DNA of 64,000 nucleotides from Streptomyces sp. NBC_00271 (GTDB taxonomy: Bacteria; Actinomycetota; Actinomycetes; Streptomycetales; Streptomycetaceae), in NCBI RefSeq assembly GCF_036178845.1, contig NZ_CP108070.1, positions 10,664,001-10,728,000 of the forward strand, read 5' to 3'. The translations under genes were made by a program, and so were the position numbers. This document shows, piece after piece, positions 25,851 to 34,010 of this stretch. Under the pieces are notes generated by a model. That model did no database searches and had not been told where the DNA came from. It saw only the letters and a list, made by a program, of their open reading frames with translations. The stretch's first letter is position 1; the number at the start of each line of letters is the position of its first letter.

Positions 25851-26603
25851 CTACCGCGCCTTCGGCGAGGTGTAGCCGATGACCCTGCCCGCCGTGGCGG
25901 CCTGGGTCTTCTTGTAGGTGAGCTGCTCAAGCGAGGTGTTGCCCTCCACGGAGTTGTAGACCTTCCTGGCGGTGTTGTACGAGGTCACGACGCCCACGTG
26001 GTCGGCCCGGCCGTCACCGTTGTTGTCGTAGCTCACGACGTCACCGGGCCTCGGCTTGTAGGTGTTCGCCGCCACCTGCGCCTTGGTGTGCCAGGTTCCG
26101 TTGGACCTGCCGTACGTGCGGAAGGAGTCGGCTGCCGCGTTCAGGCCGGTGATCTTCGCCTTGCCCCAGTACCAGGTGTACTTGGCGAAATCTGCGCACC
26201 AGGCGCGCGAGGTCCACTTGACGCTGGTCCAGGTCTTCGTCCAGGCGCCGTTGACCTTGATGTACATGTAGCCCTTGCTCGTCCCGCATGCCTGGCGGTT
26301 GACGATCGTGCCGGTGCGGGGCGCGCTGGTGTGGTCCCACTGGAGGTTTGCCTTCGCCGTCCAGAAGCCGGTGTAGAAGTTGCAGTTGTTCCTCTCGGTG
26401 TCGCCGTCCTTGGCGTCGCCCTCGTACTTCCGCTTCTGCACCTCGGCGTTGCCGCTCGTGTACTGGCCCAGCGCCTGCTCGGCGATCAGCGCCCCCGGAG
26501 CGGTCGCCGCGTGGGCCGGGGCGGCCATGACGAGGCTCCCCAGTGTCATGGCCAGGGCCGCCCCCGCGACGGCTGTGGTCTTCACCGTGTTCCTTGCGGA
26601 CAT
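25851..26603 (-). CDS. Secreted CHAP-domain protein
   Basis: 250 residues with a Sec signal peptide (KTTAVAGAALAMTLGSLVMA then APAHA-ATA, cleavage near residue 33). The mature part carries a C-terminal CHAP amidase/endopeptidase fold: catalytic Cys in SRAWCADFAKYTW and His in GRADHVGVVTSY, with YKPRPGDVVSYDN between. Likely cleaves peptidoglycan or acts in cell-wall turnover outside the cell. Confidence 0.85.
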   Translation of the reverse strand: MSARNTVKTTAVAGAALAMTLGSLVMAAPAHAATAPGALIAEQALGQYTSGNAEVQKRKYEGDAKDGDTERNNCNFYTGFWTAKANLQWDHTSAPRTGTIVNRQACGTSKGYMYIKVNGAWTKTWTSVKWTSRAWCADFAKYTWYWGKAKITGLNAAADSFRTYGRSNGTWHTKAQVAANTYKPRPGDVVSYDNNGDGRADHVGVVTSYNTARKVYNSVEGNTSLEQLTYKKTQAATAGRVIGYTSPKAR

Positions 26604-26703
26604 CCCGTGCTTCCTTCCATCCGATCCGTACCGGACCCGAAGGCGGGTCCGGCTGACAGACCGAAAGGCTGGCCAGGGTGTTCGAGGTCATCAATGGGTT
26701 GAA

Positions 26704-26727
26704 GTGTCCAGGACATGTCCGGGACAC
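26704..26727. promoter_or_regulatory. 24-bp near-perfect palindrome
   Basis: GTGTCC-A-GGACATGTCC-G-GGACAC: the inner 10 bp and outer 6 bp are perfectly symmetric and only one base pair in the 24 is broken. It lies in the divergent 314-bp gap between the CHAP gene and the exported hypothetical at 26918. Further TGTCCGG half-sites follow. A dimeric repressor site is the simplest reading. Confidence 0.5.
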
Positions 26728-26917
26728 CCGTGGCCTGTCCGGCCTGGTCAGGGGCTTGTCCGGGCGGCACGCGGTGAGCGGAACGGGGCACCGGACCCCC
26801 CTTCGGAAGGAGAGACTCGGAGCCCTCGGGCAGACTTCAGACGCAACCCCGCGCCCTTCGCGTGTGTCTTGACCCGCAGGAGCGGCGCAGTGCGCGCGGC
26901 AGGGTGAGGAGCTCGCG

Positions 26918-27463
26918 ATGATGTCCGTACGCATGTGGGGGCCCGGAGTGGGAGCCGTGGCAGTGCTGTTGGCGACGGGGGCGTGGGCGCGGTGGTCGGC
27001 GGGCGTGGACACAGGCCTGTGGTCCGAGGTACGACCGGTGGTCGAGGCCCGGCTCGTGACTCAGGCAGCGGGGAGCGGCTACGGGGAGAGCACGCCTGCC
27101 CTCAGGGCGAAGTGGTTCTGCCGGGCGGAAGCACTGGACCTCCGGGAGAACGGAGACCGGGTGCGGGCCGGGGTCGACACGCTGTGCCTGGAGTACGGGG
27201 TGCGTGACGGCGCCCTCGTGGAGTGCGGCGGTGCTCACTTCCCGCAGGTGGTGCGGCTGGAGCGGGACACCGACGGCGGCTACCGCGTCGTGGCGCAGGA
27301 GGAGCCGCCGGACGGCGCCGGCTACGCCGAGTGGGAGGAGAACCACTTCAGCTTCCTTGCCGAATCCCGGCTCGACGACGACGCCGGGACGCCCGCCGCG
27401 CTGGAGACCGCGGCCCGCGCGCACTTCGCACTGCCCGCCGGCGCACCGGTCGAGGACTGCTGA
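26918..27463 (+). CDS. Exported or membrane-anchored hypothetical protein
   Basis: 181 residues. The N-terminus WGPGVGAVAVLLATGAWARW is a signal anchor or uncleaved signal. The remaining domain is acidic with two Cys pairs possible (KWFCRAEA, DTLCLEYG, LVECGGAH, VEDC at the very end). Not recognised. Two adjacent ATGs (26918 and 26921) follow GAGGAG. Confidence 0.65.
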   Translation: MMSVRMWGPGVGAVAVLLATGAWARWSAGVDTGLWSEVRPVVEARLVTQAAGSGYGESTPALRAKWFCRAEALDLRENGDRVRAGVDTLCLEYGVRDGALVECGGAHFPQVVRLERDTDGGYRVVAQEEPPDGAGYAEWEENHFSFLAESRLDDDAGTPAALETAARAHFALPAGAPVEDC

Positions 27464-27629
27464 GCCCCAGCTCCTTCCGCTCGGCCGTCCTCACAGACAG
27501 ATCTTCTCGTACGGCACCTCGGCCCGGTACCTGTGTCAGGTCGACGTTCCACCGGTAGGTGGCGGAGGCAGGTTCGCCCCGAATTCCGTGAACCGTGATC
27601 GTTTTGTCAGACACGTCCTAGAAGCAATG

Positions 27630-28474
27630 CCATTGCGTTATTGGTCCGGGGGCTGGGGTCGTGTGATGAGGATGGCTTGAGTGCCGGTGTGGGTGGGTTG
27701 GGGCCATGTGTGGTGTTCGGGCCGCTTGAGCCGGTAGTTGGACATCTTGCGTTTCACCACACGGGGCTGGCTGCGGAGTCGTCTGACGGGCAGGAGCCTT
27801 TCCAGAAGGTCCTGTTGGAGGATTCGCGATGCTCTGACCAGGAGGTGAGGGGGACAAGCTGCCTGGCGTGACGGTCACACTGCGGCGGGCGGACCGCAGG
27901 GTTTCGGTGAAGGAGACCCGGTCGGGGTCGAGCTGACGGGTGGCCGCGGTTCTCAGCATGAGCTCACGCAGGGCATGGTGGACCAGGAGAGGAGCCCAGA
28001 TCTGCTGGCGGACACCCTCAGGGGTCTTGCTGCTGAGCACGACCCCCGCGCCCCGCTGGTGGGTTTTGATCTCGGCGAAGACAGATTCGATCTCCCAGCG
28101 TTCACGGTAGAGGGCGGCCAGCTGCCGGGCCGGGTAGCGGCGGGCGTCGAGGAGGCTGGTGACAAGACGGTAGCCGTCGGCGGTGGCTTTGAGCTGGTAG
28201 GCAAGGACACGGACCTCGACCGGATCCCGGCGGGGCCGGGTCGGTGGAGGCATGGATGTGGGAGAGCCAGACCCGTCGCGAAGTCGCTTGTCGACGGGCA
28301 GGATGCGGTTGGCGGGCACCCGCCACAGCAGATCGGCTCCGGTGGCGGTGAACGCCTGCCACAACGGGACACCAAGGAACTCACGGTCGGCCAGGACGAG
28401 CTGGCCCGGGCCGCAGGAACGGGGCAGGCGGCCGACCAGGGTGACTTCCCCGGTGCGGCAGCCGGCGAGTCCGC
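27630..28474 (-). pseudogene. IS4-family transposase remnant
   Basis: C-terminal half of an IS4-type DDE transposase: LADREF with a catalytic Asp region, VLAYQLKATADGYRLVTSLLD, and YRERWEIESVFAEIKTHQRG, the YREK-like motif with the catalytic Glu. The N-terminal part is missing; the frame runs in from about 28474 without a start. The tail is frameshifted near 27780-27880, since a MSNYRLKRPEHHTW end typical of the family is readable in another frame. Dead. Confidence 0.8.
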
Positions 28475-28711
28475 AACACCCCTGGGGACATCATCAACAT
28501 CCGCACGACCTCAGCCGCCGCACTGGCCCTTGCCGCCGGCTGGAGCGAGCAGGTCGGCATCTACCGCCTCTACCACGCTCTGGAGCTGTGGGACATCGAC
28601 GTGGAGAACGCGATCGCTGCGGATCCACTGTTGGACGTGGCCAAGACCGACTACTACTCCGTACGCGACGACCTGGACAAGACGCCGGGACGACGCTCAT
28701 GTCCGAGGTGA
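28475..28711 (+). pseudogene. Orphan C-terminal gene fragment abutting the IS4 remnant
   Basis: Uninterrupted frame of 78 codons starting exactly at the IS4 boundary (AACACCCCTGGGG) and ending at TGA 28709. It contains SAAALALAAGWSEQVGIYRL and WDIDVENAIAADPLLDVAKT, clearly protein-like. It has no start codon, so it is the tail of a gene cut by the IS. Family not recognised. Confidence 0.45.
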
Positions 28712-28771
28712 CAGCCGCGGTGAAGACCGCCGGAGAACGCCACGACGAAGACCAAGCAGACAACGAAGACC

Positions 28772-29395
28772 GTGACCGAGAGCGTCGGCAAGACCTATGT
28801 GGTCTACGACGCGGTGCGCTACGGCAAACCGGGCGCCGATCACATGCGATTCAGTAACGACGGCCGGTCGACCAAGAAGCTGGGGAGCACCGAGGCACAC
28901 AGCTTCACCGACGAAAAGATCGGCACCATCGTGTGCACCGGGACGCCCTACCCGAAGAAGGGACCCGTTCCGCCGAGGGCCCATCCGCCTACCGTGCCGT
29001 CGAAGGGTGCGAGCTGTCGGTCCGGCACCGTTACCTGGGGAGCCTCGGTGAGCAGACGCGTGATCGTTGCCGCGTCCGACCGCCGACGCACGCCGCCGAA
29101 TATCTGGGTCACTCTGCGACTCAGGGATGTAGTGCAATTGCGTTCCCGGTTTACCACCGACCACAACTACCCCCGGCTTGCCCAAGACCTGGTGGCGGCC
29201 TACTCGGAAAAGATGAGTCAGTTCACCTACACCTACACCTACCCCTGTGCCGGCTCCGGTGCCGCCCACGGCACCATGTCGGTGTGGCTACCTGGATTCG
29301 GTGGGACGCTCAGCTGCATCAGCAAGCGAAGCGGGATGGGAGCTGAGGAGGGTAGCGGTTGCTGTCGAATGCAGAGCCGGCCGGCCGCGGCGTGA
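28772..29395 (+). pseudogene. Fragment(s) of small exported-type proteins
   Basis: The frame opens with a Thr/Lys-rich stretch read from 28724 (TKTKQTTKTVTESVGKTYVVY) and a tidy domain to about residue 75 (HMRFSNDGRSTKKLGSTEAH). The middle is Pro/Arg-rich and random-looking, then a second tidy piece (DLVAAYSEKMSQFTYTYTYP...GTMSVWLPGFGG) follows. It probably joins two unrelated remnants. No function assigned. Confidence 0.3.
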
Positions 29396-29421
29396 CCTTC
29401 CAACTGCCCTCGGCCGCCGCG

Positions 29422-32055
29422 TCAACCGTCACCCTGCTCGATGTCCAGATGGATCGGACCCCGGAGAACGGGGCTGGGTCGGTACGGCGGCGGATCGGCG
29501 ACCAGCCTGGGTCGGTCGAGCCGGCGTACCAGCTCGGTCAGCGCAATCTGGGTTTCACGCCGGGCCAGCGGGCCACCGAAGCACAGGTGGATGCCGCTGC
29601 CGAACCCCAGGTGCTGGTTGTCACGCCGATCCGGGTCGAATCGGTCCGGATCGTGGAAGCGCTTCGGGTCGCGGCTGCCTGAGGCGAGCATGAGCATGAT
29701 CTGCGAGCCCTTGGGGATGACGGTGTCAGCGACGGTGATGTCGCTGTACGCCGCCCGCCAGGGAATGATGTGCACGGGGGGCTCGTAGCGCAGCAGTTCC
29801 TCGACCAGCGGCACGATCAGGTCCGGTTCGTCTCGCAGTCGTTGCAGCACCTGCGGGTGGCGCAGCAGCGTCAGCATGCCGTTGGTGATGAGGTTGACGA
29901 TGGTCTCATGGCCGGCGATGAGGAACAGTTTGGCGGTGGCCACGATGTCGGCGTCGGCCATCCGACCGTCGGGTCCGTCGTAGTTGGCCAGCCGTGACAG
30001 GAAGTCGACTCCCGGCCGTCCGTGGCGCTGTTCCACCAGCTCGCCGAGGCACTGGCGCAGATCTTTGCGGGCCTGTACGCCCTTGTCCAGTTTCTCCTTC
30101 GGGTCGGTCTTGGGGTCGTAGTCGATCGAGTTCATGATGTCGTTCACCCAGAGGTGGAACCTCGGCTCGTCCTCGCGTGGCACGCCGAGCAAGCGACAGA
30201 TCACGGTGACGGGAAGCGGGAAGGCGAAGTCGTCGACGACGTCGATCCGCTCCCTGCCCGCCAGATCGTCGATCAGGCTGCCGACGGTGGCGGTCAGGAA
30301 ACCTTCAAGTCCGGTCACCAGCCCAGGGGTGTGCGGGGGGCCGAAGTGACGCATCGCCATACGCCGCAGGCGATCGTGCTCGGGCGAGTCCATGTGGATG
30401 AACGACGACGGGGCCCCTCCGTCGCCCGAGGGCATCGGACACGACAGATTGCGCACGTCGGAACTCAGATGCGGGTCATTCAGTACGTCCGTGATCTCGC
30501 GATAGGCGCTGATGACGTAGCTGCCGTCCTCCTGCCGAGCCACTGGCGTCCTGCGCAACTCGGCATACAACGGGTAGGGGTCGGCCCGGGCGGAGTAGTC
30601 GAAGATCCGTTGCAGCGTGCCGGACGTGCCGGGCGTCCCGCTCGTCCGGCCTCCCTCCTGCCGATGCCGATGCCGCTGACCGGCCGTGACGCGGCGCTCA
30701 CCCGGGTCATGGCCTGTGACGACCACCGTGGCGCCCTGCGCGAGCCGGGCGGGGCCGGGGAAGTCGACGGGCACCGGCTTCATGTCGGCCGGCTGGTCCG
30801 GCGTTGGGCAGGGGGGCGGGAAAGGTGCTGCCGTCTCGATCAACCGTCGGTAGTGGTCCAGCCACTTGCCGTTGTTGAAGCTCACGGCGGCCGTGACGCG
30901 GCCCCGATAGCCATATGCGGTGACGAAACGGTGGTCGTCCAGCGATCCCTGGGTGACGACCACCTCGTCGGCGAAGGTCGGCACGCCGACGGACTTGATG
31001 TTGACGCCGAACTGGATCGACCAGAACAGCGGGATGGACAGGTGGGGCCGGCGGTCCGCCTGGGCGCTGACCATGTTGTGTGCCGCGACCTCTGCCTGCT
31101 CCACGGCGTTGGACCAGTGCTCCAGTGCGATGAGCCGGTATTCGTAGATGGGGTTCGGGCAACGTGCCACGTCTCCCGCGGCGAAGACGTCGTCGGCGAC
31201 GCGGCCATGGATGTCGAGGGCGCGGCAACCCGTGTCACAGGTGATTCCCCACACGCCCGCCGCCAGTCCCGACTCCCGTAGCCACTCGGTGTTGCGGATG
31301 CTCCCGAGCGCCACCACCGCCACATCGGCGTCGATGGTGCTGCCGTCGGAGAAGTGGGCGCGGCGGAAGTGCCCCTGGGCGTCGCCTTCCAGCTTGGTGA
31401 CTTCGACGCCGCACCGCAGGTCGACGCCGTGGGCGCGCTGCATGTCCGATGCCACCTCGCCGACCATGGCGCCGAGTGCGCCGACCAGCGGGGCCGGTGC
31501 GAGTTCGGCGACGGTCACCGGGATGTCCCGCTCGCGGCAGACGGAGGCGATCTCGGAGCCGGTGAATCCCGCACCGATGACCAGTACGCGGGAGGGCCCG
31601 GCGGCGAGGGCTCGCTGCAGGCTCTCGGCATGCTCGCGCGTACGTACGACGAACACTCCGGCCAGGGCCGCCTCGGACTCGACGAACCACGGCCGGGCCC
31701 GTACCCCGGTGGAGATCAGCACCCGGTCGAAGGGAACCTCGCGTCCATCGGCGAGATGTACGTGGTTGGTCGCGAGGTCCAGCCCGCTGGCGGGCACGCC
31801 CAGCAGCCACTGCGCATCGATGCCACGACGGCGGGGCAAAGTGGTGCCGTCGGCCGGCACCCACCCGGTCAGTACTTGCTTGGACAGGGGAGGCCGGTCG
31901 TAGGGCTCGCCCAACTCGTCACCGATCATGGTCAACGATCCGGTGAAACCCTCGTCGCGCAGAGCCTCCGCGGCCCGCAGCCCTGCCAGCGACGCCCCGA
32001 CGATCACGACGCGGCCATCGCGATTGAACGCACGCAGGTTGTCGGCACTGGTCAT
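29422..32055 (-). CDS. Ferredoxin reductase-cytochrome P450 fusion
   Basis: 877 residues in one frame. Residues 1-410 are a pyridine-nucleotide ferredoxin reductase: FAD motif VVIVGASLAGLRAAEAL, DRPPLSK, NAD motif VLVIGAGFTGSEIASV, and VFAAGDVARCPN. Residues 411-482 are a Pro/Gly/His-rich linker (HRHRQEGGRTSGTPGTSGT). Residues 483-877 are a bacterial P450: I-helix FLIAGHETIVN, ExxR in EELLRYEP, and heme loop FGSGIHLCFGG with the Cys thiolate near 825. The ATG at 32055 overlaps the ferredoxin stop (TGATG). Together they would form a compact electron chain for monooxygenation of an unknown substrate. Separate genes are the norm, so this fusion is unusual; a lost stop between two genes is the alternative. 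Confidence 0.9.
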   Translation of the reverse strand: MTSADNLRAFNRDGRVVIVGASLAGLRAAEALRDEGFTGSLTMIGDELGEPYDRPPLSKQVLTGWVPADGTTLPRRRGIDAQWLLGVPASGLDLATNHVHLADGREVPFDRVLISTGVRARPWFVESEAALAGVFVVRTREHAESLQRALAAGPSRVLVIGAGFTGSEIASVCRERDIPVTVAELAPAPLVGALGAMVGEVASDMQRAHGVDLRCGVEVTKLEGDAQGHFRRAHFSDGSTIDADVAVVALGSIRNTEWLRESGLAAGVWGITCDTGCRALDIHGRVADDVFAAGDVARCPNPIYEYRLIALEHWSNAVEQAEVAAHNMVSAQADRRPHLSIPLFWSIQFGVNIKSVGVPTFADEVVVTQGSLDDHRFVTAYGYRGRVTAAVSFNNGKWLDHYRRLIETAAPFPPPCPTPDQPADMKPVPVDFPGPARLAQGATVVVTGHDPGERRVTAGQRHRHRQEGGRTSGTPGTSGTLQRIFDYSARADPYPLYAELRRTPVARQEDGSYVISAYREITDVLNDPHLSSDVRNLSCPMPSGDGGAPSSFIHMDSPEHDRLRRMAMRHFGPPHTPGLVTGLEGFLTATVGSLIDDLAGRERIDVVDDFAFPLPVTVICRLLGVPREDEPRFHLWVNDIMNSIDYDPKTDPKEKLDKGVQARKDLRQCLGELVEQRHGRPGVDFLSRLANYDGPDGRMADADIVATAKLFLIAGHETIVNLITNGMLTLLRHPQVLQRLRDEPDLIVPLVEELLRYEPPVHIIPWRAAYSDITVADTVIPKGSQIMLMLASGSRDPKRFHDPDRFDPDRRDNQHLGFGSGIHLCFGGPLARRETQIALTELVRRLDRPRLVADPPPYRPSPVLRGPIHLDIEQGDG

Positions 32056-32279
32056 CACGGCGACGCCTCCGTCGGTGCGTGCCGCGCATCCAGCTGGTCG
32101 ACCAGGATCGCCTGGACCGGGCAGGCCGCCGCGGCACGTAGCACCTGGTCGCGCCGGGCGTCGTCGGGGTTCGCGTCGTACATGAGCGCTTTCTCACCGT
32201 GCATCCGGAACGCCTCCGGAGCCAGGAACGCGCGCTGCGCATACCCCTCGCATCGGGAAAGTTCAACGACAACTTTCAC
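32055..32279 (-). CDS. [3Fe-4S]-type ferredoxin with a missing cluster ligand
   Basis: 74 residues. The fold matches P450-partner ferredoxins: VKVVVELSRCEGYAQRAFLAPEAF... then LRAAAACPVQAI. The cluster motif should be C-x5-C...CP; the second Cys is Arg here (CEGYAQR), explained by one base change TGC to CGC. Two Cys remain, so a normal cluster is doubtful. The GTG at 32279 follows GGAGG. The stop overlaps the start of the reductase-P450 gene, so this is the first gene of the operon. Confidence 0.8.
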   Translation of the reverse strand: MKVVVELSRCEGYAQRAFLAPEAFRMHGEKALMYDANPDDARRDQVLRAAAACPVQAILVDQLDARHAPTEASP

Positions 32280-32717
32280 CCCGACCTCCACAGGGAGTGG
32301 GAGCTGCAGCCCCTCAAGTCGGCGCCACTCCGGCGCGCAATGAGGGAGGATCCGGCCGCTGCCCACGCCTGCGAAGTGCGAGGGGGTGCATCGCGCTCGT
32401 CGGGTCTCCATGGAAAGAACTGATCATCGCGGCTAAGGCGATCGGCGTCGGGCTAGGGACGTATCCTTGGTTGCGGCTGCATTTTGGTTACGTAAGCGGC
32501 GCTCTTTTGGATTGCCGTTTCGACAGAAACCGTGTGGCACGGTGCGCCGAAATACGGTCAGAGAGTCAGCGTAACAGCGGCACCGATACCGGCGAGTCCA
32601 GTGTTGATCGATTAGATGGCCGCAGGCCAGAGGCCCGGCCCTGCACTTCTTCGGCTTCCGGGGCACTCGCCTAGGATCAGTAGAAATCAAGCGTTGGCCG
32701 GGGCGGATGCGGATAGA
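32280..32717. other. Intergenic region, probable P450-operon promoter
   Basis: 438 bp, with an AT-richer core at about 32460-32530 (a TTACGTAA palindrome near 32487 and TTTCGACAGAAA near 32518). Only implausible short frames cross it; no gene is called. Confidence 0.4.
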
Positions 32718-32760
32718 AGAGGGCGGGAGTCAGTCTCACTGACTCCCGCCCTCTTTTATT
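32718..32760. terminator. Strong bidirectional hairpin terminator
   Basis: A perfect 17-bp stem (left arm 32718-32734, AGAGGGCGGGAGTCAGT) with a CTC loop and right arm 32738-32754, followed by TTTATT. It would end transcription of the flanking IS1380 remnant or of any rightward transcript. Confidence 0.85.
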
Positions 32761-32779
32761 GTCTCTCGGTGTTCGCGAC

Positions 32780-33088
32780 ACACCTCCGCGCCGGGCCGTC
32801 GGTGTCGAGGCGATGGGGCCGAAGACCCCTGCCTGGTCCCGCAGAACAGCCAGGTCCGCGATGGCCTCGCCGCCGTCGGCGAGCATCACCGCCAGGTCGG
32901 TGGCTATCCGTCCCGGGTCGTATCCGGTCCCGCGTGGCCGAAGCGGTCTGAGAGTGGTGGAGTACCCGGCGATCAGCCCCGTGGCATCGGCGAGATCTGC
33001 CGGCAACCGTGCACCGGCATGCCCGACCACCCCACCCAGCACCATCAGCACTGAGATGGACCTTGGGACGCAACCCGATAGCCTGCAC
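32780..33088 (-). pseudogene. IS1380-family transposase N-terminal remnant
   Basis: Starts as MQAIGLRPKVHLSADGAG (ATG at 33088), then shifts frame near 33030 into VGHAGARLPADLADATGLIA and DPGRIATDLAVMLADGGEAI and VLRDQAGVFGPIASTPT, the conserved N-terminus of IS1380 transposases. It stops after about 100 codons, so it is truncated as well as frameshifted. AAAGTGCC/GGCACTTT repeats at about 33097 and 33156 are likely its terminal repeat region. Confidence 0.75.
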
Positions 33089-33174
33089 GCAGAAAGTGCC
33101 CTCCGCCTGGACCGACAGAACCCCTCAGCGAGGTTCATCGTCCCAGGCCAGGAAGGCACTTTCGTATTTCCGCC

Positions 33175-33480
33175 TCAACAGACGCAGTACCCGTACTGGG
33201 CCCATCTGGCCAGGTCGGAGCGCTTGACGGTCTCACGGGAACGGCCGCACTCAATCGGCGTGGAGTCCACGACCCATACGTCGTCGCTCCACAGCGTGGT
33301 GTCCCGGGCCGGCGTGCGGGTCACGTGGCGGACGACGTCTGCGGACTTGCGCAGGCGCTTGTTGTAGCCGGGCTGCTTGGGCAGGTAGGGGAAGAGGTAC
33401 CGCAGGTGGGCATGAGCGTGCCTCAGCCACCGCGCCTCGCAGGTGAAGCCGAGCGTGGCCTGCATCATTGAGCCTCCGCC
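33175..33480 (-). pseudogene. IS982-family transposase, central fragment
   Basis: Contains LGFTCEARWLRHAHAHLRYL, FPYLPKQPGYNKRLRK, TTLWSDDVWVVDSTPIEC and GRSRETVKRSDLARWAQYGY, the part of an IS982 DDE transposase that carries the first catalytic Asp. The N-terminus lies 4.5 kb away at 37961-38043 on the same strand; the unit between them carries inverted IS ends. The C-terminus is absent. Confidence 0.8.
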
Positions 33481-33493
33481 AACTTGAAGTCGC

Positions 33494-33590
33494 AGGTCAA
33501 TGGGCTGGTGTGACCGGTACTCAGGGTGCTCACGCTGGTCGTGGGCGGGAGCCTGTGGAGTAGATCGTCTGTCAGCGGTTGACTTCGAGG
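33494..33590 (+). repeat. Left 97-bp inverted end of the composite unit
   Basis: Pairs with 37864-37960 in reverse orientation, with only a handful of mismatches. It includes the stop of the IS5-type transposase and the terminal AGGTCAA. Confidence 0.75.
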
Positions 33591-34009
33591 TTCGTCAGAA
33601 CGAGCAAGGCTCGCAGGAGGCGGGTGGCGCGGGCGGGGTCGGTGCGGAGCTTCGTGAGGGTCCGCCAGTTCTTGAGGTGCGCGAAGCCGTGTTCGACTGG
33701 CGCGCGTCCGACGGCGAGGACGTGGTTGGCTTCCTTCTGGCCGGGGGTGAGTTTGTGGGTGCGGCTGGCGTGGAAGCCGGTGACGATCACGGGGTCGAGT
33801 ACGTCGTTGTCCAGGCCGCGGAAGCCGAGGTCCGCGAGGGAGCCGAGGCCGGCGGCGCGCAGGTGGGCCGGGATGTGGTCGTGGCGGGCGGCGGTGATGT
33901 CGTGGGTGCGGCCGGGCCGGGCGGCGGATATCCAGATCACGCGGCCGCGTTCGTCGGTCAAGGCGAGGAAGTGCAGGCCGTGATGGTGGTGTTTGATGCC
34001 CCTATGTTT
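33572..34009 (-). pseudogene. IS5-type transposase, C-terminal half
   Basis: Reads GIKHHHHGLHFLALTDERGRV, ARPGRTHDITAARHDHIPAH, LGFRGLDNDV and VEHGFAHLKNWRTLTKLRTD to LEVNR-stop, i.e. the DDE_Tnp_4 catalytic half with the final Glu. It is cut at about 34009 by the IS110 element; the N-terminal half continues at 35377. Confidence 0.85.
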
Positions 34010-34010
34010 G

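Noticed and set aside
32433..32690. 85-residue minus-strand frame upstream of the P450 operon
   Set aside because: No ribosome site, random composition, no motif.
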